Counted from the stretch's first letter, positions 13,440 to 27,340 are shown. The stretch is DNA of 64,000 nt from Centropus unirufus (GCA_013397695.1 VYZI01000206.1:554588-618587), one strand, 5' to 3'. Notes: generated from the letters alone by a model not told the origin. Numbers and translations: made by a program.

Positions 13440-16400
13440 TAAGTGCAGTGGAGGACTTACATTTTACTTTGCTAGAGTACTCAGAGAATTCATTATATTT
13501 AACTATCATTTTGGTTTCAGACAGTTCTGTACTTCATGTTGCCCACAAGTGTAGTGGGACATTACATGAGATCAACTGACACTTGAAACCCTGCTTAAAT
13601 AGTCAGGAGTCAATCTCCAGAGAAAACTGGATGTGCATTGAGGGGGCCTGGAGAAGCAAGTCCCTCCACGTTTGCCAAAAGGGACACTAATACTGATCAC
13701 CTGCAGCCAGATAGAAACAGCGCCCTGGAAATGTAGCCCTGCAGGACATCCATGTCCACCCAAGAGGACAGGAGGGAAGGACAGCCAACAAGGAGCATCC
13801 TTATTTGGGTACAGCAAGCTGCAGGTGAAGGACTATGGAACACAGGGACAATACACCATTTAAACATATTCATTTCCATGCATATCTTGAGTGCAGTGAG
13901 ATGCCAAGAGATGCACCACCAGTCAGTCATCTGCAGATAATTTCTTTAGGGTGCAGAATAATTATCTCACCTTTGCTTTAAGCACTGAGTGACTTGGGTT
14001 TACCAATTACCCTGAGAATTTTAGTGGTAACCATGGCTATGCCATATGTTGAGTATTCCAGTACATGTGCTTGCCTTAAAGAAATGCAAGGTCATTTTAC
14101 AGTGCAGGTAGAAATTACTAAATTCAATATTGATATCAGAAAGTGTCTGAAAATGAAAATGTCCCCCTCCCTCTCCATCCAAATATACTGAAAGTACCAG
14201 AGAATGCAACAGCTTCTGTAAAATAGTATGGAATATTTGAATATATAACGACAAACATAGTAAATAAAAACAAAACCTAGACAACCTATCAAGATGATAA
14301 ATGTGGAATCTAAATGAGGAAACAAAGCTACTGATCAAAAAACTCTACCTCCTTCTTCTGCAGATCAGAGTCCTCACAGGGGCCTATCAACACGTATGAA
14401 AGAAACCCTCTGCTCACAGATGAACTGAATTTCAAAGTAGGGGAGCAAAAGTGAATGTTAAAGCAATCTGTAGGAAACAGACTTTGTTTCACAGTAAGAG
14501 CTCCACCAGGAGTTTTGTACAGAGGTCCTGGCAGTCAGAGAAAATCCAGGCTAAATATTTTGGGTGTACTATTGCATGCTACCAGATCAGATAGAAAGTA
14601 GAGAGTTGGCAGACCTTCTGTACAGAGAGTGATGCCTGATATACTGAGATCAACAGTGCATGAAAATTCTTCTATAAGCTGTTTATATAGATTTTAATCT
14701 AAAACATGGGAAATACTGAAAAGTATTTCAAAATACTCAGTTTTTCTTTTCATTCTTCAGAGATGGTACAGAACATTTGCCACTGAATCTGTCCAATGAA
14801 GGAAATACAGTATAATTTAAAGCTGTATGTTTCCAGCCCAGTAAGAGGAAATTAGATGCTTTGGTGTTTGTCTGTGTGTATTTGTACGTCAGATATTTTA
14901 TTCCCTTTTTTTCCCCTTCAGCGGCAAGACTTGTAAAGAAATTCTGTGTAAAATTTCAGTCCCTGTCAATATATATCTAGGCTTTAGTCTCCATATATGA
15001 TTTATATGATCAGGCAAAATCCATGCATACTGAACTGAAGTACTTCTGTTTAGATGTGTGTCACTATTAGTCTGAAGTTTTGTGGTTACCCTGGGGACAC
15101 TGTTTGGTCTTTTAGGTCTGGCTGTATCATACTGCCAGTATGAAAACAATTGTGTATAAGGATCATTAGTTCAATATAATGTCTTCTGCAGTTTCAGGGA
15201 GACTCATATTGCAGCGTGTGAGTATTTCTTCATATGCTGAAGTACCTGAAGAAATCTTTTTGCCTGTAAAGTTTTTCCTCTGCTAAAAGGATAAATACTA
15301 ATGACAATTAGCTCTCCAAGACAGTGACTTTGTCCAGAGACTTTTAAGTACAGTGATAAGCATCCTTATATAGTTAGAGAAACTGAGGCACAAAGTAGGT
15401 AATCTGTCCAGCAGTAAGACCACTGTAACAAAGGTGATTAGGAAAGGAAAAGAGCCTGCAATATAAACATTTTGAATAGTATGACTCCCAGTTTGACATG
15501 TCAGTCATGCTGCTTGCTGAACGGTATATCTAACTCTTTTATTACAAGTATCATGATAGAGGAGGCTTAACAATGTTTCATAAAATTTCCCTGAAAAATT
15601 ATCACATATGGTATCTACTACTACATATGCCACAAAGTCATGATTGCTGACTCCATGTAACACTTCTCAGAAAAGGCAATAATCTTTTCTGGAGGCACCA
15701 CTGTGCTTTTGCTTTGTGTTTCCACAGAATCTTGTGAGTTCTTTTATATACCATGGTGAATCTCTTCAGCTTGTAAGCAATAACTAATAATGTAGAGCCT
15801 CTCAATCAGAGGAAGGAAGAGCTTAGAAATCTCAGAGTCAGTCAAATGCAAGGTGAAATTCTAAGAATATCTGAAGATAGAGAAACCATTTTAATTTAGC
15901 TGTAGGCAAAAATTCAAACATGACCATTGAATCCACCAATTTACATCAAATTCATTTCTTTTTCCCCTCCGTCTTTAGTTTGTGTTACTTGTAAAACTTC
16001 TAATTTAGAAAGTAATGACTGAAATCCTGATAGCTCCTTGTTTATGTTTATGTTCAGAGGGTTTCTGGTAGAGTTTATGTGAACAAAATACTGTTACTCT
16101 TTTCCATCAATGTATGAATATAAATGGGACAATGGGTTAGATCCTCTTCTGACTTGCCATCAACAGAATAGTTAGAAAACTCATGATCTCAGAGTCTTTA
16201 TTTTATGTTAAATGTAAAAGGCAGCCTTTCACTTTCAAATTCCAAGAAATTTTCAGAGCCAGCTGTCATAAAATGTTTTAATGTTAATTGTAAATGGTTC
16301 ATATTAAGAGATGATGAAAAGAAAATAAGATGGCTGTGAGATCATACACTATTTATTTTTCAAAGTAGAATGGTGCTTTAAATTAATTTGTTCACTTTCC

Positions 16401-19400
16401 TTACAATACAAGACTGACTCTCATCCTAGATTCTTCTTTTCATTACCAAGCAAGGGGTGAACATGAGCTACTGAAATTTTTGCATATTGCTTTTCGGATT
16501 ATTTATGGTATAATACACACAAGACAACATAATTCTTCACTGTGGAAAGCTGAGCAATTTCTGTTCTTTTTTATGCTCATTCAAGTATGAAGAGTACCAA
16601 AGTTAGTTATATCATCCATTTCATCCCCCTTCCCTTCTATTTTTAGGCCAGTTTCCTGAAGAAGAATTGAAAGAAGCATGTGCAACTTTGATTTGTCCTA
16701 TCTTGTTTAACTACAATCTACCACATGTTTATGTGACAGAGCAAACAACATCAGAAACACCTTTTATTCACTAGAAGAATCAAAAGCAGTGAACTTAATT
16801 CTATTTCTACAACTTTTGATTGTACTTTGCAACAGTTATTGTTTCGCTACATTTGTCAGAAATACAGATTTTATAAAAACTTATCTCCTAACAAAGTTTT
16901 CCTTCTGTGTCAATGCAGTGAAAATAGTTCAAATCAACTCATTATGAGGTAAAACCTCCAAGGTCTTCAGGAGGCTGTAGTGTAGACATGGAAAATGTAA
17001 GAAAAACATTTATATTACAATACTAGTGACTTCCATTTGGAAACTTGCTTTTGGATGAGATAAATCCTGTATCCAAGAGATGATGCTATGGCAAATGAAA
17101 AGTGAAAATAAATTTGAAGCAAATTCTTTTTAACTTCACTTTCTGAATTTTTTCTTGCAGGCATTTCGTTTCAGGAGCCAAGATGAATTTTTCTTCTGAT
17201 AAACTATCATCTGCTTGGCCTGCTTTTAACTCTATTGCACAGCTAAATTGCATTATAATTTCTTGCTTTGTCTGCCTTTAGCAACATCTGAAGGTTCAAA
17301 ATTGGCCTAAAAATCTCAGAAAGGGAGAGAACACATACACATACTCATGACGGATGTTGATATACTTTAAAAAATCAAACAACCATAATGAGAAAAGATC
17401 AAAACAGCTTACTCCAATGTAATAAAATGAGCTATTTATGGAAATCAGACTCTTTCCATTTGCGTTTGAGTCATCCAAACAGCAATGTCAACTTGACACT
17501 GTAATGAGTCAAAAAGCACATCTAACATTTATAAAGTAAGCTTTCATTTCAGCAAACAAAATACTTTCAGTATTTCTATGATGTGACAAAGTGGTTTTAA
17601 AAACATAATGGTATCTAACATTCACTTTCAGTAGGAGGTAAAAAATAAACGTTACCAGGAAAAGGCCAGGGTACAGCCCGTACACTGCTTGCATTTGCCA
17701 GTGTAATGCTTAAATGAGGTATCAATTAGCTTTTAGGCTTGATTTATTATTTATTTACAAGAATAGTATAAGTACTGATGTTTACAACAGAGTTGGAATC
17801 TAAGTCTTACCAAATGGGGATAATAAAAATTTGCAAAGAGTGGGAAAGATATAAACTATCATGAAGAAAAAAAGAAGTTATTGTGGTCAAGATCAAGAAC
17901 TGGATCATCAGGAAATACCAGTTATCCTTCAAAGCCCTCAATGGATGTAGCAGTTACACAGCAAATGAGAATTTGGCCCTTATTCAATAGTGGAAAAAAT
18001 GCCAAATTATAATAAATGCCATTTCAGCAAAAACAATACTGGGAACTTCTTCCTCAATGAAGTCAGAAGCACTGACTCCAGGAGTACTCCAACTGGTTCC
18101 AGACACCCTATTTGTTAAAAAAATACTGATAAGATAGAATGAGGTTGAACTAGACTTAAAAAAGGAAAAAATTACAAAGATTTGAAAGATTTCATTTGAT
18201 GTAACATTAAAAAAAATAGGGTAGAAGAAGGAGGCAATTTTCCTCAAATAAGTGCATCTTTTTTATAAATGGAGTCTTGACCATTTGTTCTTCCTGTGTG
18301 TCATTGGCAGCACAACAGATTTCAGATGTAAATGATAAATTAAATTATAAGGAAATCTATGCTAGAGAGTTGCAAAAGCTCTCAAACACTTCAGGCAGGA
18401 ACATCTTGGGTGACTTAAGGAACACCCTTCCCAATGGAATTTCTTTCCTAACTGCATAGACAGTAAATTTAAGCCATGGCCTACGTCTATATTTGCTCAA
18501 CAATAGGAAGATGACTTCTACATTTTTTTTACCTTCAAATGCACATTTCTGTAAATCACAGTATCCTCAAGGCTCAGACAGAGTAATAGCGATAGAGGAA
18601 CAGTAAGGACAACTTAGGGTTATACAAATACTCAGCTGAGGGTTTTTCCATCCCCTGCACTCTACCATACTTCTCCCTGTCCATTGTATAGCAGCTGAGA
18701 AAGTAAATAGTTTTCTCCTGCTCTGCTGCATTTCCTTGCAAGTTTGCTGCATTGCTGTCTTTGAACCTGTTTGGCAGCTTCCCTTGCTTTTGAAGGGCAA
18801 GCTGATGCTTGACTTGACATGGTAATGATGTCACCTTGGTTGAAACCCGTTTTAAAGCTGCAAAGTAGAAACTTGACTTTGCAATGTCAGAAGAAAGTAC
18901 CAAGGGTCTGTTTGCTGTCTCAGCTATGATTCTTTGCCACACTGGGAAGCATATATCATCAGCCACCCCACTCATGCTTTGCAAAAATACGCATACCTGA
19001 ATCTGACCTTTTATTAGCAAGGATACATGCTTCTTGGTCCAAACCATGATCTCTGGCTGGTCATTCTTAACTTTAGTTGGGAACTATTTGGATAAACCAT
19101 CTCCTTATACAAATCCCACAGGAAGTCTTTATATTACATCTAGTACTTTTACCATCCTTCATCGAGAGCTGCAATTTAGGTAGGCACTTAAATCACATAA
19201 ATAGTTCCTGAGACACCATAAGCAGTCATTGTTCCCTCTGTCTGCAGACTGCTGCTTTTCATCAGATAGAGACCTACTCTCAATTGATATTTCCAGAAAA
19301 TGTTTCTTCTTTGATTTGCCACAGTAAAGTAGTATTCACACATAAGAGTATCTGTGTACATTCCACTAGGGAATAGGGTTGAAATAACTGGAAATACTCA

Positions 19401-21270
19401 GAATGTGTGCATGCAGGTGTGTCTCTTTGCATATATGTGCAGTGCAACACAGTCCAAGCTGCCCTGCTTCATATGAAAAAGGGAAAATATTTTTTCTAAG
19501 GTTCACAATTTGCTATTCCAGCTTTCCTACTCCCACTTGCTTTCTTGCCAAGCTTAGATTAAATCAGAGATGAATAGAAGTGCAGGATTTTTATGATGAT
19601 TGTGGGAAAATACATTCATATTTCTCAGTTAAGAACAGAAAATATTGTGCTTTTTTCTGAATATGGTTCTCATCATGACTAAACGGGTTCTTTTACTATA
19701 TTTTCATGGCATCTCACTGCTATGGAGCATTTAATGGCACAGATTTTTTTAATGTTCATTAGAATGAGTTACAGAGCAAGATTAGGTGTGATAAAATATT
19801 ATCTAATATATTAGCTAATATATTAAATAAAATACCACTTTCCTAATATGTATTTGTCACTGTACTCTAAGGGATTTTTTTTGTCACTTGAGATGTCTTT
19901 TCTGCTTGAAATCTTTTTTCTAGGCAGAACAACTTGTGAATTCTTGCTATTCAGTTAATAGCAGTCTTTATATATGAACAATTTAAAGCCATATGAATAT
20001 AAAAACAATTCTGTGATAGGGAAATCTGAACACATAAACACACAGATTTTAATTAACAAAATAGCTTACATGATTGTAATTAGGTTTTGCAGCCAGTGTT
20101 GGCTTGTTATCAAAAAGCACCGTGGAAGATGGTCTCACTTACAATAAAACACATGCTGTATTGGCCACAAAAAAACGTGATCTAAAGCTGGAGCTTTCCC
20201 TATGACTCTAGTTTTCATTCTCGCCGTTTCATCAAAGCTGCATCTTCTGTTTTCACAGAGGTGTTCACGTGTCTCTGTACTCCTTTTCCTGCAAATTTTA
20301 CGACTGACCACTGCCATCTTGTGGGAAAAATCGTGCATCCTTAGTTCTTCACTAAATAGACGTGAGGAAAATTCACTAAATACAATTTATTTTCTGAACA
20401 AATTGTTAGCAGTTACCTGAAAAATATTACTGCATATAGAAACAAAAAGTCATAAGATTAATTTAATTACCATTAAATTAAAAATTTACCATAAAATTAA
20501 CCCCCAAAATACAACTTTATAAAATTCTAAACATTTGACACCACCAAAACACTTTATTCTCAGAGAATACTCTATTATAAAACTTCAAAGGCAGAATATT
20601 AAGCATATACCAATATAGCTGATAATAGATACACACACTGTTCATTAATATATTCTCTAAATTGAAGCAAAATCTGTTTTGGCATGAGTAAACTAAAAGT
20701 ATTGTAAAAGGGTTTAAAATCTTTCTTTTTGTCAAAATGGGGAAAATTCCTACAAAACATTTCCATTTTTCACAAACTGCATTTTACTATCGATCCTTTT
20801 TCCTCCCAAAAAAAAGTTCCAGCAAGTGCAAAAATTGATAAGGCTATTAGCACTAAGAAAATAATGGTTTATCATGTCATAATTCCAAAATTTACTGTAT
20901 TTCACTATTTTACAATGTATGACAGTTTTAAAAAGTGGTAGAATTGCAAAAATATATCATGATCTAATAAAAATCATCTACTTTATTGTCACCTCTTCCA
21001 AAATGTACATAATGACAAATATTTTACAGACCATACACAACCTGTTAAACAACAATTCTCTTTGAATCTCTGAAAAATAACCAAGGTGCTAATTTTTTAG
21101 TTCTTCAGTGGATCTCAGTGCTTGTATGGCTCAGACTGAAAAATGAACAATTGAAACAAATAAATTGCCAGAGTAGCAGCTAGTGAGGCTGTTGCAGCTA
21201 GATGAATGCACTATTCTGTTAAATTTTGTCTCTGCCAATTAGGCAGGTCCTTAACTCTTATATTACCGAT
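13440..21270. other. Intergenic, no gene seen
   Basis: Long AT-rich stretch. The longest reading frame, 157 codons on the minus strand at 18574-19047, has no recognisable domain and no splice context. No CR1 or LTR similarity was noticed. Confidence 0.45.
19804..19825. repeat. Perfect 22-bp AT-rich palindrome
   Basis: The sequence TAATATATTAGCTAATATATTA equals its own reverse complement. It sits in a locally AT-rich tract. Confidence 0.85.
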
Positions 21271-21271
21271 A

Positions 21272-21275
21272 ACAC

Positions 21276-21327
<52 letters not shown>
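21272..21327. repeat. (ACACAT)n microsatellite
   Basis: About nine uninterrupted 6-bp units, followed by a short CACACA extension. Runs of this kind are usually length-polymorphic. Confidence 0.97.
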
Positions 21328-21329
21328 TA

Positions 21330-22900
21330 AACCTACAAGCACTGTCCCCAGTTACATACACCAACAAAGCAGTCTGCAGAAACAACCATAAAAACTTTGG
21401 ACAAACTGTTAATCAGTGCTCTACTAAGATTTTTGAAACAAAGCCTGTTTGCCACTTCCCCAGCAATCACTGCCCAATATTTTCTCACAAGTAGAATTGC
21501 TCCTAACTTGATATCCTGCTGCAGAGACTGCAGGGTTGCTTCTCTCATGAGAAGCTGGAAAGATAAACTTCTAGGCCAGAGAAGAGAATGGGGGATGGGA
21601 GGCACTCACACGCAGACACTCACATACAAACAGCTGCAGTCTTCTTTCCTGAGGCTTTTGAATTTGCCGTTCTTGAGATTGAAGCTATTTGTGGCAGCCA
21701 CCATCCTTTTTGTCCGTATTAGCCAAATTTCTTAACATAATTTAACTGCACACTTTGTAACTTTTTCAAAACCTCGGCTAAGGGCATCCCCTTTCAATGC
21801 CAGGTGTTTTAAAATTTTGTTCTCTGTAGTCTTTCACGCCAAAGGTCCCAGGTGAATTCACCTGTTTTTCCAGCTTAGTCGACATTTGAGCTGAAAGGTT
21901 CAGAGTCACACTTCTAGGGTCCCAATAGTACAAAAGGTGCGCATGAAAGATGTTCTCTAATAATGCCTGTGTAAACAGTTGCAGCCCATACATGTGCACC
22001 GATTTTCTAATCTCTTTTATCATGTCCCAATGAAAAGGTACCCATTTTTCAGCCAAGTGACGAGTTCAACATTTAGGTAGGATAAGTACAGACTCACTCT
22101 TTCCTCATTTCTTGAAGGAGAGGAAAAAAGGAACGGGACCTTTGGAAACCTTTTAGATATGCTAGTTATGGTGAAGCACAGGAGGAGAAAGACAAGTATT
22201 TCTGAAGAAAGCAACTTAAAATGATGGTGCCATATTTGTCTGCATAAATACACATAAATATTAACAAATTCTTAATGGAAAAGAGAACGTGGAAAGCCAC
22301 AAAAATCTCGCTTTTCTTAAATGTGAACAGAATTCTCAGGTAGTTTTTCCACTCTGATTCTTTAAAAGATCCTAGGAAGTAACTGGAAAGTCCAATTTGG
22401 ATATTACTTTTAAATAGTTAAAGGCATCCAGACTTTTTGCACTTTTAACTGGGAATCTATAGGGGCTTACTCATGTTGTTTTCACTTAGAACACAGCATT
22501 TAAGTTACTCTCACATATGAAAGAAAAGCCTCTACATAGAAACTTTTGAAGCCCAAGTTCATGTCTAGTTCCTCATGGGTAAGTATTAGCCAACCTAAGT
22601 GATTTAAATAATCCTTTACCTAGTAGTATTTACAAGAAAAATAACATTGAACTTCTTCTGTCCAAGTTACTTAGAAGATTTTTACCTTAATTTAAAATAT
22701 TTCCAACAAAGATTGAAGAGCATTTCCTTGAATGACATAGTTTTAGGTACCTGCTGTTCTTATATACAGTATATATTTATTTATAAATAACCACATAATA
22801 TTGCACTCAAAAAGTTACAATATGATGTTTCAAGGTATTTGCAGCATGAAGTCTTAACTGGAAGGAGTGCTCTAGTTTTCCATGCAGCAGCACGCAGCAG
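21330..22900. other. Intergenic, no gene seen
   Basis: Reading frames on both strands overlap each other and show no conserved features. I looked for the missing remainder of the downstream minus-strand provirus here and found no pol or 3' LTR. Confidence 0.4.
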
Positions 22901-22906
22901 ATGTTT

Positions 22907-23407
22907 CTAATTTCTCATTTTATTTTTGCTTTTAAGAATGTGTTCACACAACCATTCTTCGAATTTCACTCTCACAGCAGAACTTTGCCCTGTTCCACAT
23001 TCATGGCAGAACTTTGATAACTGTACAGATGAATTCCCTTCGCTTTTCTTCTCATTAGATCCCGCTGTTTGAGCGGGTTCAGAAAAATCTATCAAGTCCC
23101 TTTTTCGTTCCTGCGGATCAGTGGGCACTGTTGGCTCCACTTGCGTATGAAGGGCCTGAGCTCTTGAGCTTGCAATTGTGGCTGCATTAGGATCCCCCCT
23201 CAAGGCAGCTTCCTATACGGTTTTGCCTGCCTCCTCCCGTGTCTCAACCTTAAATATGGCAGTAACTTCTGCCAGGGCTCCCACTTTTTGCAGCCATTTC
23301 AACAACATGCGCACTCGATTCTCATCATATTTAATGCTTCTCTTTATTAAGTGGTGGAGCAGTAATTTCACTATTACCTCCTGCTCTGTTGATGCTCCCT
23401 GCCCCAT
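22907..23407 (-). pseudogene. Endogenous retrovirus gag fragment (matrix end), truncated
   Basis: The frame starts at an ATG (23405-23407) giving MGQGAS, a typical N-myristoylation signal of retroviral Gag. It continues through a helix-rich matrix-like region to an in-frame TAG at 23213-23215. The same frame then stays open to 22907, so the break between the two parts is one stop codon. Past about 22907 retroviral character ends and no capsid, nucleocapsid, protease, pol or env is seen. Position fits: the LTR and primer site lie just upstream on the same strand, with about 160 bases of leader. The primer type and matrix style suggest an alpha/beta-retrovirus-like (ERVK) avian family. It cannot make a full Gag. 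Confidence 0.72.
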
Positions 23408-23569
23408 GAAATGCCCAGCTCCTCACCTGTCATCTTGATGGTGATGCTCCGGAGCACATTGGGAAGTCCCACAGTCCAGCTCTCGGTCCTGGTAATAGAG
23501 CTGGGTTTCCCGCTGGGTGCTGTTTGCCCCCCCTGGCGTTGCTAGACTCCGGTGATCCTCTATAAGAGA

Positions 23570-23587
23570 ATCACATCAGGGTCCCCA
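23570..23587 (-). other. Retroviral primer-binding site, tRNA-Trp-like
   Basis: Read on the minus strand, these 18 bases match 15 of 18 positions of the tRNA-Trp primer site used by avian leukosis-type retroviruses, as I remember it. The site begins TGGGGACCC two bases after the LTR end, the expected spacing. Confidence 0.7.
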
Positions 23588-23589
23588 TT

Positions 23590-23940
23590 TGCAGGAAAGA
23601 GTATATGATGAGAAGGACTCCTTGCAGATGGTAAAGCGGAGACCAAGTTTATTGCCATCACAGTATTTATATATTTTCCCGTACCCATCCACGCATACAT
23701 TTGGTTCGAAGGTCCCACTCTCATTGGACAAGACCCTCTGTTCACGTGTCCCACAAAGTCTCTTGATTGGGTAATGCAGAAGCTTGCTTAGCAGACACTT
23801 CCTGTTTTGCAGATGTTTGTTCCTTATCTCTAGGCAGACATCTGCTCCCTGTCTCCAGGCAGATGTCTGCCCCTTGTCTTCAGGCCAACGCCTAGTCCAG
23901 GGATGTGTCAAACAGCTGAAGGTCACTGTCAAACCCCACA
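23590..23940 (-). mobile_element. 5' LTR of a minus-strand ERV (ERVK-like)
   Basis: On the minus strand the LTR runs from TGTGGGGTTTGACAG (23940) to a terminal TGCA (23590). It contains a TATA-like segment and an AATAAA signal near 23648-23653, then a GGTCTCCGC block typical of this avian LTR type. Three 25-bp tandem units lie in the U3 part (about 23827-23895 on the plus strand). It is related along most of its length to the LTR at 53196-53594, including the ATTGGGTAATG/GAGACCAAG blocks on the plus strand. Downstream on the same strand are the primer site and gag. Confidence 0.82.
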
Positions 23941-23944
23941 TATG

Positions 23945-24680
23945 GCTGCAGTGCATGGTGGCTCTTTGATATGAATGCATGAGAAGTAACACTAGAGCAT
24001 GTAAGATTTCTGGATCTTCTGTCATTAAAACACAGGCAGAAGGAGGCTGATGGAAAGGGTATGATTTTAGGAAGGTCAAAGATAAGACAAGAGAACACTT
24101 GAGCAAAGCAACAGTAAGTTTGGGATCCTTCACATGCCTTCAAGTTTCGAATTACATCCATTAAGATAGACTTTCTTTGCTCCTGAATGGAGGTGAGTAG
24201 GAATTATTAGCTCTTCATTGCACATGTAATTTTTCAGATTATAAAATCCACCTTTTCTTCTTTTGCACCAGGATGAAGTGAGTTTTTTCCTACGCACTTC
24301 TAACAGTAGGATCAGAGAAAGGAGCAAGCAATCATTCCCTCCTCTATCTTCATAAATTCCCTGCACAGTCACTTATTTGTGGATAACTAAGTATGTATTT
24401 ATGCAAAGTGAAAAAACTACAAGAATGTAGTTCTTGTATAGAGCTTCAAGTTTTGATTAACTATCACTTCCTGAGAAAAGAAAACCCCCAAATTTTATTT
24501 AGAAAATTACTCTACTCTTCAGTCCCAGAAATACAAATGTTTAAAGAAAGACTAGGAAGAGTTAATACCATTGCTTCTTTCTCTCCAGACCTCTCCCTAA
24601 GAAAATATAATATTCACCATCAGAAAAACAAAAAGATCCCTGCGTTCTACTTATGCACAAGACAAACACAGTTTTCTTCA
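23945..24680. other. Intergenic, no gene seen
   Basis: Unassigned DNA between the LTR and a CR1 tail. Reading frames here lack recognisable motifs. Confidence 0.4.
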
Positions 24681-24783
24681 TAGACTCATAGAATCACAGA
24701 ATCATAGAATGGTTTGGGTTGGAATGGACCTTAAAGGTCATCCAGTTCCAACCCGCTCTGTCATGGAAAGGGACACCAGATAT
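24681..24783 (-). mobile_element. CR1 LINE 3' tail
   Basis: Reverse complement of a CR1 3' terminus. On the plus strand it starts with CATAGAATCACAGAATCATA repeats, then GGTTTGGGTTGGAATGGACC and a CTTAAAGGTCATCCAGTTCC block. Only about 100 bases remain. Confidence 0.95.
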
Positions 24784-24789
24784 CCGCAA

Positions 24790-25950
24790 ATCTCCATGCC
24801 TCTACAGTTCATTCCTCAGGAACCATTGTGGTTATGGAACAGCATGTTGGCTGTAGCCACATAAAAGTAAAATAAGTCAAATAATTAGCTAAAAACATCA
24901 GCCAGCTTACAAAGTGCTACCGAAGACCAGAAAGCAACTTAGATGAAGGATCTGTTCACAAGTACATATTAGAGTGTTTCTCTGCTACTGCTGAATGAGT
25001 GTTCACCAGCTGCTCACAGCTACTGCTGGAGTGGGCTGTATGGTGGCAGACAGTGCGATATTGCTTTGCCAGTAAATCACCATCACAGATGCAACTGCAT
25101 GTATGTGTTCTTTGATGCATCCCACAACTAAATCCACAATGTCAAGAGGTAGACATTTGGAAAAATGTGGAGGGAACAGTGTTAAAGATTAGACTTGCAA
25201 ATCTCACAGTACAAGGTGTCAGTCTAGTCATGTTAAAACATCTGCTTGGAATAACTCACAGAGTAACTGTAGCATATTATAGGAAAGAATAATGAATATG
25301 CAATCAGAAAACAGTTTCAGAGCATGATCACCATCTCTGTCAATTATAGCAGTCACTTTCTGTAACATTGCCTTGTCATTTTGACAGTGATTATACCTTT
25401 ACATGATATATTGCAGATATTTCTCTTGAGTTGTTTACAAATAGAACTGTATCTTACACTTTCACTATACGAGTAGGACGATTTAAGTATGGAAAACATT
25501 CCTCATAATAATTTTTCCACCTAAATCAGTCATTCATGACTGCAAGTGTTGCAGGTGAGAAAATCCTCCTCTGACACAACTGCAGGACATGATCAATGCT
25601 AACAAAACCAAGTTATTCTAGAGTTTTGCAGTCAGCATCCAACATCACCGTGGGCAATGTTTCCACTGATAATGCTTATAGCAGAACATTTTTTTTCTTC
25701 AAGAGCAAGTTGTTTTTAAATAAATCATTAACATTATATGCTTGCAAAAGTGATGTCTTTAAACACAGTGAGCTATGAACATCAGTTGTCTGACTGAATG
25801 TTTCATAGAGGTCCTGGGTGCAATGATTGTATTTAGAACTGATTTTTTCATAATGCTATGTATTAACTACTCAGTATTTCATAAAGAACTAAGACAACAT
25901 AAGACTTATCTCTAGGCAGAACTTCAGAAGACTGTAGAATCATTATAATG
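24790..25950. other. Intergenic, no gene seen
   Basis: No conserved coding or repeat signal noticed on either strand. Confidence 0.4.
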
Positions 25951-25954
25951 AAAT

Positions 25955-26178
25955 CATTAGAAATTTTTTACTGTGAGGGTGGTTAAGCTTTGGAACAGGC
26001 TGCCCAGGAAAGTTGTGAATACCCTGTCCCTGGAGATGATCAAGGCCAGGCTGGAGAGGCTTTGAACAACCTGACCTAGTGGAAGGTGTTCTTGCCCATG
26101 TCAAAGTGTTTGGAACTTGATGGTCTTTAATGTCCCTTCCAAGCAAAACCATTCTATGAAACTATGATTTTATGATGT
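25955..26178 (+). mobile_element. CR1 LINE 3' end
   Basis: Plus-orientation CR1 3' UTR with TTTACTGTGAGGGTGGTTAA, GGAACAGGCTGCCCAGGAAA, CAAGGCCAGGCTGGA and a decayed ATTCTATG tail ending near 26178. Confidence 0.93.
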
Positions 26179-26274
26179 ATTCCAGGAACTTTATTTTGAA
26201 TCGGTGCTTTAGTTGTTGTAGTCCAGATGTATTGGAGATGGTTTAATTTAATAGATGTACTAGGCTTTGTGAAT

Positions 26275-26321
26275 GAAATCAAAATAAGCTTGAAATTATT
26301 TTGAAATCAAAATAAGCTTGA
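26275..26321. repeat. Short direct repeat, 19 bp, period 28
   Basis: GAAATCAAAATAAGCTTGA occurs unchanged at 26275-26293 and 26303-26321. It looks like a small tandem duplication. Confidence 0.85.
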
Positions 26322-26529
26322 TTTTTGCAAAAGAGAGCAGTTGGCAAATGGAGCAACTGGCAACAGACAAAACATCTGGTAACAAGATAGATTGGGTAAT
26401 GGCTTGACATTCATATCAACTAAGTGACACCTGGAGTGAGTTGAAGGTCTCACAAAAATATGTTGCTTCAAATAAAAAAAAACCAAAGAAATACCCAAAA
26501 CAAGTCCCTGTTTCTGACAACACAAGTGA

Positions 26530-26770
26530 CATTCTAGCCAATCAACACAAATAATTTACTTAGCCCCACCTTGCCAAGAGGTGTCCAAAGATGTTCGGAA
26601 GGTATAAAATTGATACCTGAAAAACCCTTTTGATGGGGAAAGAGAAAATGACCACCTTACCTATTGGACAGGTCAACGAGCCTGGACCACTCCTCCTCCA
26701 CCAAGAAGAAATGTTTTGGTAAGAACTGGGCCTCTGGCTCTGTCAGATGTTTCCCTGGGAAATAACTACT
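26530..26770 (+). mobile_element. Possible LTR-type promoter block
   Basis: A CCAAT box (GCCAATCA, 26537-26544) lies about 60 bases before a TATA box (TATAAAA, 26603-26609). A donor-like TTGGTAAGAACTGG follows near 26717. The arrangement and the CTGAAAAACCCTTTTGATGGGG segment resemble an avian class III ERV LTR from memory. The element edges and a target duplication were not found, so the call is tentative. Confidence 0.35.
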
Positions 26771-26779
26771 AACTCAAGC

Positions 26780-27340
26780 TTTTACTCTTTTGCAGTATAT
26801 CTACTTGTTAACCAGTAATGAGTTTTTAAGTGTTAATACAGCAGTGAATTTATCAAGGCAATCCCAAAATTGTTTTTATCTGTCACTTGAATTAGGCTAC
26901 TTATTGCCTCCAGAATGGTGAAATTATCTCTCTGAAAAGCTTTGCTGCAAGCAGCTGTTGGCTGTCCAGTTTGGGAATCACACATATTAGCCTTGTGTGT
27001 ACCAGTCTCTAAGACTCTCACAGGTGACTCTCACAGGTAACCAGATTCTGACTTATGGCAAAAATACATATAAGCACACACGCACAATCCTTTAGTCATA
27101 AACCATCGACCAAGTCTGAGATTTTTAACCTTGTGACTCAACAGGAGGGCATTACTAACTACCTCTCAGAATCTCACCTGTTTAACATGACAGATGGCAT
27201 GAGTAACTATACGATGAGCATTGTCATGAGAAATGCACATACCTCTGTACCAGTTATATTTTCAATGATAACTTCAGTCTTCAAATTTGACACCAGAACT
27301 GCTCAGCAAGAAATTAGAGCTTGTATGTAAAAATTCTGAA
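26780..27340. other. Intergenic, no gene seen
   Basis: Short frames only. It precedes the proposed 3' UTR of the minus-strand candidate gene. Confidence 0.4.

Noticed and set aside
18574..19047. 157-codon minus-strand reading frame
   Set aside because: It has no recognisable domain, low-complexity bias, splice context or promoter, and a frame of this length can occur by chance in a 64-kb window.
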